NCBI GenBank assembly: GCA_022821985.1
Contig: JAJECP010000001.1
Span: 1-61,189, forward strand
DNA: 61,189 nucleotides
Direction: 5' to 3'
DNA from: Acidimicrobiia bacterium
Lineage (GTDB): Bacteria; Actinomycetota; Acidimicrobiia; Acidimicrobiales; Poriferisodalaceae
In this document: piece after piece, positions 46,493 through 55,208 of the stretch
Position numbering within the stretch: position 1 is the first letter of the stretch
How the letters are laid out: each line of letters starts with the position of its first letter
Translations under genes and position numbers: made by a program
The notes under the pieces: generated by a model
Seen by the model: the letters and a program-made list of their open reading frames with translations, nothing else
Database searches by the model: none
Told to the model about the DNA's origin: nothing

Positions 46493-47251
46493 TCAGCCGA
46501 AGTTCATGGCGGCTGGGTTGCCGCCGTCGACCACCACGGTCTGGCCGGTGATCGACTCGGCCTCGCACAGCATCACCGTGGCGTTGGCGATGTCGATCGG
46601 GCTGCCTACCTGGCCGAGCAGTGACGCACGCCGAGCCCCTTCGGAGATCTCGTCGGGCAGGCGAGCCGCCATGCGGGTGCCTTCCACCAGGCCGGGTGCA
46701 ACGCAGTTCACCGTGACCGAAGGCGACATTGCCACGGCCAGGCAGTGGGTGAGATGGATGAGGGCCGCCTTGGAGCAGCTATAGGCGATGCTGCTCGATC
46801 CAGGGAACAGACCGCCCACCGAGGCGATGTTGACGACACGCCCGCCGCCGTCGGCAGCCAGCAGCTCAGCCAGCGCCCGTGTCAGCAGGTAGGGGCCGCG
46901 CAGGTTGGTCTCCTGCACCCGGTCCCAAGTCGCAGAGTCGAGCGTCTCGAGGTTTCTGAATGGGATGCCGATGTTCCATGCCGCGTTGTTGACGAGCACA
47001 TCGCAGCGCCCGTGTGCAGCGATCGCCGCCGCGGCCGCGTCGATCGAGGCCTCGTCGCGCTGGTCGAGCTGCAAGATGCTGGCCTGTCGGCCAGCGTCGC
47101 GCACCAGCCCCGCGCTGACTTCGGCGCGTTCCTGATCGCCCACGTAGGTCACGATCACATCTGAGCCGGCCGCAGCGAGCGCCTCGCAGATCGCCCGTCC
47201 GATGTCTCCGGAGCCCCCGGTGACCACCGACAGCTTGCCTGTCAAGTCCAT
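46493..47251 (-). CDS. Short-chain dehydrogenase/reductase
   Basis: A 252-residue classical SDR. The cofactor motif TGGSGDIG is at 11-18, NNAAW near 88-92, catalytic Ser in NIASVGG and Tyr/Lys in YSCSK near 158-162. It ends with the GQTVVVDGGNPAAMNFG tail. It oxidises or reduces an alcohol/ketone with NAD(P). Positioned 13 bases after the LLM oxidoreductase gene and 55 before the sulfatase gene, it is part of the same operon; the substrate is unknown. Confidence 0.9.
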   Translation of the reverse strand: MDLTGKLSVVTGGSGDIGRAICEALAAAGSDVIVTYVGDQERAEVSAGLVRDAGRQASILQLDQRDEASIDAAAAAIAAHGRCDVLVNNAAWNIGIPFRNLETLDSATWDRVQETNLRGPYLLTRALAELLAADGGGRVVNIASVGGLFPGSSSIAYSCSKAALIHLTHCLAVAMSPSVTVNCVAPGLVEGTRMAARLPDEISEGARRASLLGQVGSPIDIANATVMLCEAESITGQTVVVDGGNPAAMNFG

Positions 47252-47264
47252 GATCAGATGCCTC

Positions 47265-48317
47265 TCAGTTTGCGACCAGTTCGGCCATCGCCGCCAGCAG
47301 CGTCGGCGGGCCGGAGAGCTGCAACACGGTCACCACGGTGTCGTCCCAGCGCCGCAGGTCTGCCGCGATCTTGTCCATCGGGCCGATCAGCGAGACCTCC
47401 TCGACCAGCTCGATCGGGATGGTCGCCGCGGCCTCCTGCTTGTGGCCGGTGAGGTACATGTCCTGCACCTCGTCGGCGACGTGCTGGTAGCCCATCCGGC
47501 AGAACACGTCGTAGTGGAAATTGGCGTCACGCGCACCCATCCCGCCCATGTAGAGCGCCAGCATGGGGCGGATCCGGTTGGCCGCACGCTCGATGTCGTC
47601 GTCGGGTACCACGCTGATCGGGCACACCACCTCGAAATCGGCATCGTCGGGGATTCGCCCGTCATCGCCGATCAATGGCTTGCCCGCCGCGGCGAAGCCG
47701 GCGTTCAGCGCATCGGCATAGAACTGGTTGTCTTTGGGGGCGAAGAACAGCGGCAGCCAGCCCTCGCACAGCTCGGCTGCCAGGGCCACATTGCGGGGGC
47801 CTTCGGCGCCGAGATAGATCGGCACATCTGCTCGCAGCGGGTGCACGGTGGACTTCAGCGGCTTGCCGAGGCCCATGCCCCCCGGGTAGGGCATCTGGTA
47901 GTGGTCGCCGGTGAAGCTCACCGGCTTGTCGCGTTCGAGGATCGCCCGGACGATCTCGATGTACTCCCGGGTGCGGGCCAGCGGGCGCGGGTACGGCTGG
48001 CCGTACCAGCCCTCGACGACCTGCGGGCCGCTCACGCCGAGGCCCAGGATGAACCTGCCGCCGCTGAGGTGGTCCATCGTGATCGCCGCCATGCCCACAG
48101 CGGCCGGAGTGCGTGCAGAGATCTGGATGATGCCAGTGCCCAACCCGATGCGCTCGGTGTGGCTGCCCCACCATGCCAGCGGCGTCAGGGCATCGGAGCC
48201 GTAGGCCTCCGCGGTCCAGAAGGAATGAAAGCCGAGCTGCTCGGCGAGTTGCAGCGTCTCCAACGCATCAGGCGGCGGGCCAGCCGCCCAGTAGCCGACA
48301 CCGGTTGCAAGCTTCAT
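47265..48317 (-). CDS. LLM-class (F420-type) oxidoreductase
   Basis: A 350-residue luciferase-like TIM-barrel enzyme. It begins [34 protein letters not shown] (residues 1-34) and has the [44 protein letters not shown] signature of coenzyme F420-dependent members (about 70-110). The frame is open further upstream but that part overlaps the divergent tryptophan synthase gene's control region, and the ATG at 48315-48317 gives the family N-terminus. It leads the four-gene operon ending in the VOC gene. F420 use is inferred from the family. Confidence 0.88.
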   Translation of the reverse strand: MKLATGVGYWAAGPPPDALETLQLAEQLGFHSFWTAEAYGSDALTPLAWWGSHTERIGLGTGIIQISARTPAAVGMAAITMDHLSGGRFILGLGVSGPQVVEGWYGQPYPRPLARTREYIEIVRAILERDKPVSFTGDHYQMPYPGGMGLGKPLKSTVHPLRADVPIYLGAEGPRNVALAAELCEGWLPLFFAPKDNQFYADALNAGFAAAGKPLIGDDGRIPDDADFEVVCPISVVPDDDIERAANRIRPMLALYMGGMGARDANFHYDVFCRMGYQHVADEVQDMYLTGHKQEAAATIPIELVEEVSLIGPMDKIAADLRRWDDTVVTVLQLSGPPTLLAAMAELVAN

Positions 48318-48448
48318 GTCACATCGCCTCGTCGTTGCGGAGAATCCAAGAGTGCCCAGTATGGGCGCTGGCGGCCAGCGGCACAGAAGTGGGCGGGTAC
48401 AGTCCGCGCGCACCCAGCCACGCGGCAGCTTGCAGGAAGGAGCACGCA

Positions 48449-49825
48449 ATGAGCACCGAACGCGATGACGGCCCGACCAAGGTGAATCTCGACGAATCCG
48501 AGATGCCGACCCAGTGGTACAACGTGATCCCTGACCTGCCGGCGCCGCCCCCGCCGCCGCTGCACCCGGGCACGCACGAGCCGATCGGCCCCGACGACCT
48601 CGCGCCGCTGTTTCCGATGGGACTGATCATGCAGGAGGTCACCGGCGAGTCCCACGTGGACATCCCCGGCGGCGTCCTCGACGTGTACCGGCTGTGGAGG
48701 CCGAGCCCGCTGTACCGGGCACGCCGGCTCGAAGCTGCGCTCGACACGCCTGCCAAGATCTTCTTCAAGTACGAGGGCGTCAGCCCGGCAGGCTCGCACA
48801 AGCCCAACACCGCGGTGCCGCAGGCCTTCTACAACCACGCTGAGGGCGTCACCAAGCTCACCACCGAGACGGGGGCGGGGCAGTGGGGCTCCGCGCTGGC
48901 GTTCGCCACGGCTCAGTACGGCATCGAGTGCGAGGTGTGGCAGGTGGCGGCGTCGTACCGCCAGAAGCCGTACCGCAAGACAATGATGGAGATCTGGGGT
49001 GCCCGAGTGCATTCGAGCCCATCGGAGGCGACCGAGTACGGCCGGTCGCTGCTGGCCGCCGATCCCGACCATCCCGGCTCGCTCGGCGTTGCCATCTCCG
49101 AGGCGGTGGCGACGGCGGCTGGCGATCCCAACGCCCGCTACTCGCTGGGCAGCGTGCTGAATCACGTGCTCATGCACCAGACGATCATCGGCGAGGAAGC
49201 GCTGTTGCAGCTTGCGAAGATCGGCGAGACGCCGGATGTGATCGTGGGCTGCACCGGCGGCGGATCGAACTTCGCCGGGCTGTCGTTCCCGTTCCTGCGG
49301 GAGAAGCTGGCGGGACGGATGGATCCCACGATCCGTTGCATCGAGCCGGCGGCATGCCCCACGTTCACCCGAGGCGAGTACCGCTACGACTTCGGCGACC
49401 ACGGCATGATGACGCCGCTGCTGAAGATGCACACGCTCGGCCACGACTTCATCCCGCAGCCGATCCACGCTGGCGGGCTGCGCTACCACGGCATGTCGCC
49501 GCTGCTGTCGCACATCTACGAGCTCGGCCTAGTCGAGGCACTGGCGATACCGCAGGAGGAGTGCTTCGCAGCTGCGATCCAGTTCGCCCGCAGCGAGGGC
49601 ATCGTGCCTGCGCCCGAGCCGACTCATGCGCTGGCCGCTGCCCTGCGCGAAGCCGAGGCGGCGAAGCAGGCGGGGGAGGAGCGCACCATCCTGACCGCCA
49701 TGTGCGGCCACGGCCACCTCGACCTCCCGGCCTACGAGGCGTACCTGTCGGGCGCGCTGGTCGATGTCGACCTGAGCGACGACGCCATCGCCGACGCCAT
49801 GGCTGGCGTCCCCGCAGTCGGCTGA
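48449..49825 (+). CDS. Tryptophan synthase beta-like protein (TrpB2 type)
   Basis: A 458-residue pyridoxal-phosphate enzyme that would join indole and serine to make tryptophan. The PLP lysine is Lys118 in [11 protein letters not shown] and the phosphate loop is [10 protein letters not shown]. Length and the N-terminal region ([21 protein letters not shown], about 22-42) mark the TrpB2 class, which is longer than TrpB1 and works without TrpA. AGGAAGGAG before the ATG is a strong ribosome-binding site. It stands alone, not with trp genes, so it may salvage indole or serve another beta-replacement reaction. Confidence 0.92.
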   Translation: MSTERDDGPTKVNLDESEMPTQWYNVIPDLPAPPPPPLHPGTHEPIGPDDLAPLFPMGLIMQEVTGESHVDIPGGVLDVYRLWRPSPLYRARRLEAALDTPAKIFFKYEGVSPAGSHKPNTAVPQAFYNHAEGVTKLTTETGAGQWGSALAFATAQYGIECEVWQVAASYRQKPYRKTMMEIWGARVHSSPSEATEYGRSLLAADPDHPGSLGVAISEAVATAAGDPNARYSLGSVLNHVLMHQTIIGEEALLQLAKIGETPDVIVGCTGGGSNFAGLSFPFLREKLAGRMDPTIRCIEPAACPTFTRGEYRYDFGDHGMMTPLLKMHTLGHDFIPQPIHAGGLRYHGMSPLLSHIYELGLVEALAIPQEECFAAAIQFARSEGIVPAPEPTHALAAALREAEAAKQAGEERTILTAMCGHGHLDLPAYEAYLSGALVDVDLSDDAIADAMAGVPAVG

Positions 49826-49900
49826 TCCGAAGGCTTCGACCACCAACGACGGCGCACGGCGTCCGGCCTGCCGCACGGCTGCGGGTGGCAGGCTGAAGCC

Positions 49901-51001
49901 GTGACTGCCGGGCAGCGTTCGATCCCGTGCGTACTGTTGCGTGGCGGCACGTCGCGGGGACCATTCTTTGCAGCCGAGGATCTGCCCGACGATCCGGCGC
50001 TGCGCGACGCGGTGCTGGCTGCCGTCATAGGCAGCCCGACCGGCCGCCAGATCGACGGACTGGGCGGCGGCACGACGGTCACCAGCAAGGTTGCGGTGGT
50101 CGGACCGTCGGCCCATCCCGACGCCGACGTGGACTACCTGTTCGCGCAAGTCGACCCGGTGTGGGGCACGGTGGACACCAAGCCCCCCTGCGGGAACATG
50201 CTGGTCGGCGTCGGCCCGTTCGCGATCGAGACGGGGCTAGTGCAGGCTGTCGATCCGACGACATCGCTGATCGTGCGCAACGTCAATACCGGCAGCTTCA
50301 TCGATGTCGTCTGCTGCACGCCCGGCGGCGAGCTGACCTATGACGGCGACTGCGCCATCGACGGGGTAGACGGTACGGCCGCACCCGTTGACTTGCGGTT
50401 CCGGGGCATCGAGGGATCAGTGACCGGCTCGATGCTGCCCACCGGCTGCGCCATCGAGACGATCACGGCCGGCGGCGTGGCGGTCGAGGCCACGCTGATC
50501 GACGTGGCCATGCCCATGGTGATGGTGCGTGCCGCCGACTTGGACCGGACCGGCCACGAGTCGCCGCCTGAGCTGGACGGCGACGCCGAGTTCATGGCGA
50601 CGATGGAGGCCATACGCCGGGAGGCTGGCGCGCGCATGGGCCTCGGCGATGTGTCCCGCAGCGTTGTGCCCAAGTTCGGTCTGCTGTCGGCCGCTCGCGA
50701 GGGCGGCACGATCACGTCTCGCTATTTCACGCCCACCCAGTGCCACCCCGCCCACGCCGTGTCAGGCGGCATCTGCGTGGCGGCGGCCATCGCGTTGCCC
50801 GGCACGGTGGCCGCCTCGCTGGTGGACGGCGCCGAGCTGATCGGCATCCAGATCGAGCATCCGAGTGGTTCGCTGGAGGTCGCGCTTCGCACAGATCGGC
50901 GTGACGGTCACGTGCGGGTCGTCTCCGGCGGCGTCACACGCACTGCCCGCAAGATCATGTCCGGCACTGTCTACGTGCCTGCCGAGGTGTGGTCGGGCTG
51001 A
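49901..51001 (+). CDS. PrpF-family isomerase (aconitate/oxalomesaconate type), paralogue 1
   Basis: A 366-residue PrpF-fold (two diaminopimelate-epimerase-like halves) protein. It shows CVLLRGGTSRGPFF, GSPTGRQIDGLGGG, PPCGNMLVGVGPFAIE and TPTQCHPAHAVSGGICVA, matching the motifs of the second copy at 55205, which lies in the protocatechuate pathway. Family members isomerise 2-methylaconitate, itaconate-type acids or 4-oxalomesaconate. It may be a spare oxalomesaconate tautomerase or act on another unsaturated tricarboxylate. The start is a GTG at 49901, 75 bases after the TrpB2 gene. It is convergent with the P450 gene. Confidence 0.88.
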   Translation: MTAGQRSIPCVLLRGGTSRGPFFAAEDLPDDPALRDAVLAAVIGSPTGRQIDGLGGGTTVTSKVAVVGPSAHPDADVDYLFAQVDPVWGTVDTKPPCGNMLVGVGPFAIETGLVQAVDPTTSLIVRNVNTGSFIDVVCCTPGGELTYDGDCAIDGVDGTAAPVDLRFRGIEGSVTGSMLPTGCAIETITAGGVAVEATLIDVAMPMVMVRAADLDRTGHESPPELDGDAEFMATMEAIRREAGARMGLGDVSRSVVPKFGLLSAAREGGTITSRYFTPTQCHPAHAVSGGICVAAAIALPGTVAASLVDGAELIGIQIEHPSGSLEVALRTDRRDGHVRVVSGGVTRTARKIMSGTVYVPAEVWSG

Positions 51002-51035
51002 GCTGATTCTGCGCTCTGGCCGCTGCCGGCCAGAT

Positions 51036-52346
51036 TCAGTCCCAGTCGAGCCAGAGTTCCTCGGGGCCTCGGAAGGTGATGTTCGGGAAGGTCCGGTAAT
51101 CCTGCGGCGGCAGCCGCAGCGACGGCACCCGTTGGGTCAGGATCTCCAGCGCAATGCGGGCCTCCATGCGGGCGAGATTCGCTCCGAGGCAGAAGTGAAT
51201 GCCCTTGCCGAAGCTGATGTGGCCGTGGGGATCGGGCCGGGCGATGTCGTAGGAGTCGACGTCGAACCGGTCGGTCTCGGCGAACGCGCACGGTTCGCGG
51301 TTCGCTGCGGCGAAGTTCAGGAATACCCGTGTTCCTTCCGGCAGCTGCACCCCGCCGAGCTCGGTGTCGCGGGTGGTCACCCGGCGCCAGGCCACCTGGC
51401 TGGAGTCGAACCGCAGCGTCTCCTCGACCGCCGTGGGGATCAGCGACGGGTCAGCAGCCAGGGCCTCCCACTGGTCCCGGCGCGGCAGCAGGCAGCGCAG
51501 CGTGTTGCACAGCAGGTTCGTGACCGGATCGTGCCCGGCGAAGGAGATCCCGTAGATGACCGACTCGACCTCCCGGTAGCTGAGCCCGGTGCCGCCCTCG
51601 GGGTCGGGGTCGGCATCGTGTGCGTCGAGCAACTCGGAGCAGAAGTCGTCGGTGCGATTTCGATGGCGCTCGGCCACGAACTCACGGCAGTAGCGCCAGT
51701 AAGCCAGCATTCCCTCGGCCATGTGTGCCTGTTCGGCTGCCGTCGGCTTGCCCCAGGCGAACGCCTTGCGGTTCACGCACCACGACTTCAGCATGAGGTC
51801 GTCTTCGGGCGGGAAGCCGATGAAGCGGAACACGATCTCTGCTGGCAGCGGGAACGCGACCGCCTTGACATAGTCGGCGGGCTTGGGGCCGGCGAGCATC
51901 TCTTCGATCAGCTCGGTGGCCCGTGAGCGCATGTAGTCCTCGAGCGTCCGCAGCCGCCGCACCGAGAACCCGCCGCGTGTGTGCACGCGGATGCGACCGT
52001 GGTCGGGCTCGGCCCGGTTCGACATGACTGCCTGGGGGTCGTAGTCGGACGCGGAGAGCACCTCAGCCGCCTCGGGCGCGAGGGGGAAGATGGGGTCCTG
52101 CACGTTGGACGAGGCATATGTATCCGGGTCCATAAAGACTCGCTCGATGTCGTCCATGCGGGTCACCACGACGTGGCCCATCTCGGCGGCGTAGAAGACC
52201 GGGTGGTCTTCGCGCAGCTGGGCGGCGATCGGGTAGGGATCGGCCAGGTACTCCTCGTTGAGCGGCGACCAGCTGTCGTGCACCGGGCAACCCGGCGGCG
52301 GGGGCGAGAGCTGATCCGGTGCGGTGTGGTAGTCGTCGGCGCTCAC
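51036..52346 (-). CDS. Cytochrome P450
   Basis: A 436-residue soluble P450 monooxygenase. The heme-binding loop FGKGIHFCLGANLARMEA, the K-helix ExxR (EETLR) and the I-helix SFAGHDPVTN are visible. In the I-helix the oxygen-activating Thr of the usual AGxDT is replaced by Pro, which may change coupling or chemistry. The GTG at 52344-52346 is chosen because GGGAGG lies six bases upstream; an upstream ATG would overlap the tRNA promoter. No ferredoxin or reductase gene is adjacent. Substrate unknown. Confidence 0.92.
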   Translation of the reverse strand: MSADDYHTAPDQLSPPPPGCPVHDSWSPLNEEYLADPYPIAAQLREDHPVFYAAEMGHVVVTRMDDIERVFMDPDTYASSNVQDPIFPLAPEAAEVLSASDYDPQAVMSNRAEPDHGRIRVHTRGGFSVRRLRTLEDYMRSRATELIEEMLAGPKPADYVKAVAFPLPAEIVFRFIGFPPEDDLMLKSWCVNRKAFAWGKPTAAEQAHMAEGMLAYWRYCREFVAERHRNRTDDFCSELLDAHDADPDPEGGTGLSYREVESVIYGISFAGHDPVTNLLCNTLRCLLPRRDQWEALAADPSLIPTAVEETLRFDSSQVAWRRVTTRDTELGGVQLPEGTRVFLNFAAANREPCAFAETDRFDVDSYDIARPDPHGHISFGKGIHFCLGANLARMEARIALEILTQRVPSLRLPPQDYRTFPNITFRGPEELWLDWD

Positions 52347-52409
52347 TGGACCTCCCAGTCTCGGCCCTGCCGCAGCAACCGGCGTGCGCTCGGCGGCGCT
52401 GGCAGGCCC

Positions 52410-52415
52410 TATCAT
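52410..52415 (+). promoter_or_regulatory. -10 box of the tRNA-Val gene
   Basis: TATCAT ends 11 bases before the mature tRNA 5' end, so a transcript start near 52422 would leave a short 5' leader. The -35 element is weak. Confidence 0.45.
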
Positions 52416-52426
52416 CGTCGCCCCGC

Positions 52427-52500
52427 GGGCGATTGGCTCAGATGGTTAGAGCGCTGCCTTCACACGGCAGAGGTCACTGGTTCGAGTCCAGTATCGCCCA
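52427..52500 (+). tRNA. tRNA-Val (anticodon CAC)
   Basis: A full cloverleaf of 74 bases: acceptor stem GGGCGAT with ATCGCCC, D-arm GCTC...GAGC, anticodon arm CTGCC-TTCACAC-GGCAG with anticodon CAC (reads GUG, valine), T-arm CTGGTTCGAGTCCAG, discriminator A. CCA is not encoded. The last 27 bases are overlapped in antisense by the 3' end of a hydrolase gene. Confidence 0.95.
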
Positions 52501-53394
52501 CCCCTTCGACGCAGGATGCCGTGCCGTGGTGCTGCCGCACTCGGCGAGATGGGCCAGCAGCAATCCCGTGAACGCGCCAGGCGCTTCGTCGGTGACGAAG
52601 TGATTGATACCCCCGAGCTCAGCGAAGCGGTACGGGCCGGTCACGAAATCAGCAGTGTTCTCGGCTGCCATGCGGCCCACCGTGGCGTCCTGATTCCCCC
52701 ACACGTACATCGTCGGCACGCTCACCGGGGGCGTCTCGGCCGGCTGATACTGCGAGCTCCCAATGGCTCGGTACCAGTTCACGGCTGCATCGAGGGCGTC
52801 GCGTTCGCCCAGCGTGGCCAGGTAGGCGTCGATGTCGGCGTCAGGCACCCCGCCGTGAGCCATGGCCCGTCGCAAGGGCGCTGCATTGTCGGCGAGCAGG
52901 TTGTCGGTTGCCTCGGGCTTCTGGAAGGCGGGGTGGTGCCGCGAGCGGTGCGGTTGATCGGGGTCGTCGCGCATCGCCGCAACGAAGGCCGCAGCGTGCG
53001 GCCGTGAGATGACGCTCAGCGAGTAGACGCGCTCGGCGTGGTGCGCGGCGATGAACCACGCCAGTGCGCCGCCCCAGTCATGCCCGACGATGTGGAATCG
53101 CTCCGCGCCGAAGCTGTCGGCAATCGCGAGCGCATCGGCCACCAGCAGCTCGGTGCGGTAGCTGTCGACGCCCTCTGGCCGTGCGCCCGTCGAGTAGCCG
53201 CGCTGGTCTGGAGCACACGCCCGGAACCCGGCCGCCGCCAGTGCCGGCAACTCGACACGCCAGGTGTGCCGGGTCTGCGGGAACCCATGCAATAGCAGCA
53301 CCAGCTCGCCGTCAGCCGGCCCCGCCACGTCGGCAGTGAAGCGAAGCCCATTCGCTTCGATCGTGATGGTGTCAGCCGTTGTTGAGCCCGCCAT
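52474..53394 (-). CDS. Alpha/beta hydrolase (epoxide hydrolase/dehalogenase-like), 3' end in tRNA antisense
   Basis: A 306-residue alpha/beta hydrolase. LLLHGFPQTRHTWR carries the oxyanion motif, VGHDWGGALAW has the nucleophile Asp typical of epoxide hydrolases and haloalkane dehalogenases, and GGINHFVTDEAP the catalytic His. The true domain ends near EAPGAFTGLLLAHLAE; the last residues GWAILDSNQ and the TGA come from reading the tRNA-Val 3' end on its antisense strand. That suggests the original C-terminus was replaced when the gene came to lie against the tRNA. It could hydrolyse an epoxide, halide or ester; no link to the adjacent aromatic pathway is proven. Confidence 0.88.
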   Translation of the reverse strand: MAGSTTADTITIEANGLRFTADVAGPADGELVLLLHGFPQTRHTWRVELPALAAAGFRACAPDQRGYSTGARPEGVDSYRTELLVADALAIADSFGAERFHIVGHDWGGALAWFIAAHHAERVYSLSVISRPHAAAFVAAMRDDPDQPHRSRHHPAFQKPEATDNLLADNAAPLRRAMAHGGVPDADIDAYLATLGERDALDAAVNWYRAIGSSQYQPAETPPVSVPTMYVWGNQDATVGRMAAENTADFVTGPYRFAELGGINHFVTDEAPGAFTGLLLAHLAECGSTTARHPASKGWAILDSNQ

Positions 53395-53469
53395 GGTGTC
53401 GTTCCAATCCTGCCGCCGAAGGGCAAACAGCTAGCACCCGGAGGCTACGGTCGCCGCTTGGAGGCCGAC

Positions 53470-54525
53470 GTGATCATCGACTGCCACGGCCACTACACGA
53501 CGGCACCGCCCCAGCTCGGCGAGTACCGCGACGCGCAGCGGTCGGCGCTTGAGGCCGATCCGGATTACGTCGGCGCCAAGGGCGTGCTCGACATCAGCGA
53601 CGACGAGATCCGCCACAGCATCGAGCACAACCAGCTGCGACTGCAGCGTGAGCGGGGCTCGGACCTGACCATCTTTTCGCCGCGGGCGTCGTGGATGGGC
53701 CACCACGAAGGCAACGAGCACACGTCGCGCTTCTGGTCTGAGCATTGCAACGACCTCATCCGACGTGTGTGCGATCTCTTCCCGGAGAACTTCGTGGCGG
53801 TCTGCCAGCTTCCGCAGTCGCCCGGCGTGGCCATTGACAGCTCGGTGCGCGAGCTGCGCCGTTGCGTGGAAGAGATGGGCTTCATCGGCTGCAACGTGAG
53901 CCCCGACCCTTCCGGCGGGTTCTGGACCGGCCCGCCGCTGAACGACCGCTACTGGTGGCCGCTGTGGGAGGCCATGGCCGAGCTGGACGTGCCAGGGATG
54001 ATCCACGTCAGCGGCACCTGCAACCCGAACTTCCATGCGACCAGCTCGCATTACCTGGGCGCCGATACCGCGGCATTCGTCCAGATGATGATGAGCGACC
54101 TGTTCGCCGACCATCCCGGGCTGCGTTTCGTCATTCCCCACGGCGGGGGAGCCGTGCCGTACCACTGGGGCCGGTTCCGGGGCATGGCCCAGGACATGGG
54201 CCTGCGGCCGCTCGACGAGCTGCTGCTGGACAACGTGTACTTCGACACCTGCGTGTACCACCAACCGGGCATCGACGTGTTGGTCAAGGTGATACCCGCC
54301 AAGAACATCTTGTTCGCGTCGGAAATGGTCGGCGCGGTGCGCGGCATCGACCCCACCACGGGCTTCAACTACGACGACACCAAGCGCTACATCGACGCGG
54401 CAGACCTCAGCGACGAGGCCCGCCGCATGATCTTCAGCGAGAATGCCCTGCGGGTGTACCCGCGGCTGGCTGGCGCCTTGGACGCGCAGCGCAGCACTGC
54501 TGCGGCGGCAGACCGGGAGGGATGA
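53470..54525 (+). CDS. ligJ: 4-Oxalomesaconate hydratase
   Basis: Adds water to the tautomer of 4-oxalomesaconate, giving 4-carboxy-4-hydroxy-2-oxoadipate. An amidohydrolase-fold protein of 351 residues that starts VIIDCHGHYTTAPPQLGEYR, the LigJ N-terminus with its metal-binding His-x-His. Later motifs are MIHVSGTCNPNFHATSSHYLGADT and VIPHGGGAVPYHWGRFRG. The GTG at 53470 has a perfect GGAGG five bases upstream; a TTG four codons earlier is less likely. First gene of a four-gene operon whose genes overlap by one to four bases. Confidence 0.9.
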   Translation: MIIDCHGHYTTAPPQLGEYRDAQRSALEADPDYVGAKGVLDISDDEIRHSIEHNQLRLQRERGSDLTIFSPRASWMGHHEGNEHTSRFWSEHCNDLIRRVCDLFPENFVAVCQLPQSPGVAIDSSVRELRRCVEEMGFIGCNVSPDPSGGFWTGPPLNDRYWWPLWEAMAELDVPGMIHVSGTCNPNFHATSSHYLGADTAAFVQMMMSDLFADHPGLRFVIPHGGGAVPYHWGRFRGMAQDMGLRPLDELLLDNVYFDTCVYHQPGIDVLVKVIPAKNILFASEMVGAVRGIDPTTGFNYDDTKRYIDAADLSDEARRMIFSENALRVYPRLAGALDAQRSTAAAADREG

Positions 54526-55208
54526 TGGCAGCCCAACACATCGTGAAGCGCACCATCGAGCGGGCCGACCCCGACGTCATCGCGGGGCTCGGCAAGGCCG
54601 GCACCGCCACCGTGCACGAGGCAATCGGCCGCCGCGGCTATCTCGGTCCCGATCTGCGGCCCATCCAGCAGGGCACACGGGTTGCCGGCTCGGCAGTGAC
54701 GGTGCTGTCGCATCCCGGCGACAACATCATGATTCACGCCGCCGTGGAGGTCTGCGAGCCGGGCGACCTGCTCGTGGTCACCAACACGGCGCCGTCCACA
54801 CACGGCATGTTCGGTGATCTGCTGGCGTCGTCGCTCATGGCTCACGGCGTCGTGGGCTTGGTTATGGACGCTGGCGTCCGAGACACCCTGGATCTGCGGG
54901 CCATGGGCTTCGCGGTGTGGACCCGGCACATCTCGTGCGAGGGCACGGTCAAGAACACGCCAGGTTCGGTGAACGTGCCGATCAGCATCAACGGCGTCAT
55001 CATCGAGCCGGGCGACGTGATCTGCGGTGACGACGACGGCGTGGTGACTGTGCCCCGCGCCGAGGCAGCGTGGGCATTGGAGCAGTCCAACGCCCGGCTC
55101 GACAGCGAGGCCGGTACTCGGGCACGCCTGCAAGCCGGCGAGCTGGGACTCGAGATGTACGGGCTGCGCCAGAAGCTGATCGACCTCGGCGTGGAGTGGA
55201 TCGAGTGA
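54525..55208 (+). CDS. ligK: 4-Carboxy-4-hydroxy-2-oxoadipate aldolase
   Basis: Splits 4-carboxy-4-hydroxy-2-oxoadipate into pyruvate and oxaloacetate, the last step of the pathway. A 227-residue RraA-fold class II aldolase, the usual LigK/GalC length. Visible are GTATVHEAIGRRGYL, the conserved GDLLVVTNTAPSTHGMFGDLLA near 84-105, GLVMDAGVRD with the Asp that holds the metal, and PGDVICGDDDGVVTVP. The second of two adjacent ATGs is chosen because GGAGG lies four bases before it; it overlaps the ligJ stop by one base. Any longer frame upstream is a shadow of ligJ. Confidence 0.92.
   Translation: MAAQHIVKRTIERADPDVIAGLGKAGTATVHEAIGRRGYLGPDLRPIQQGTRVAGSAVTVLSHPGDNIMIHAAVEVCEPGDLLVVTNTAPSTHGMFGDLLASSLMAHGVVGLVMDAGVRDTLDLRAMGFAVWTRHISCEGTVKNTPGSVNVPISINGVIIEPGDVICGDDDGVVTVPRAEAAWALEQSNARLDSEAGTRARLQAGELGLEMYGLRQKLIDLGVEWIE

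Noticed and set aside
53862..55208. 448-residue LigK with an N-terminal extension
   Set aside because: The first 220 codons are ligJ read in another frame; ATG 54525 with GGAGG is the real start.
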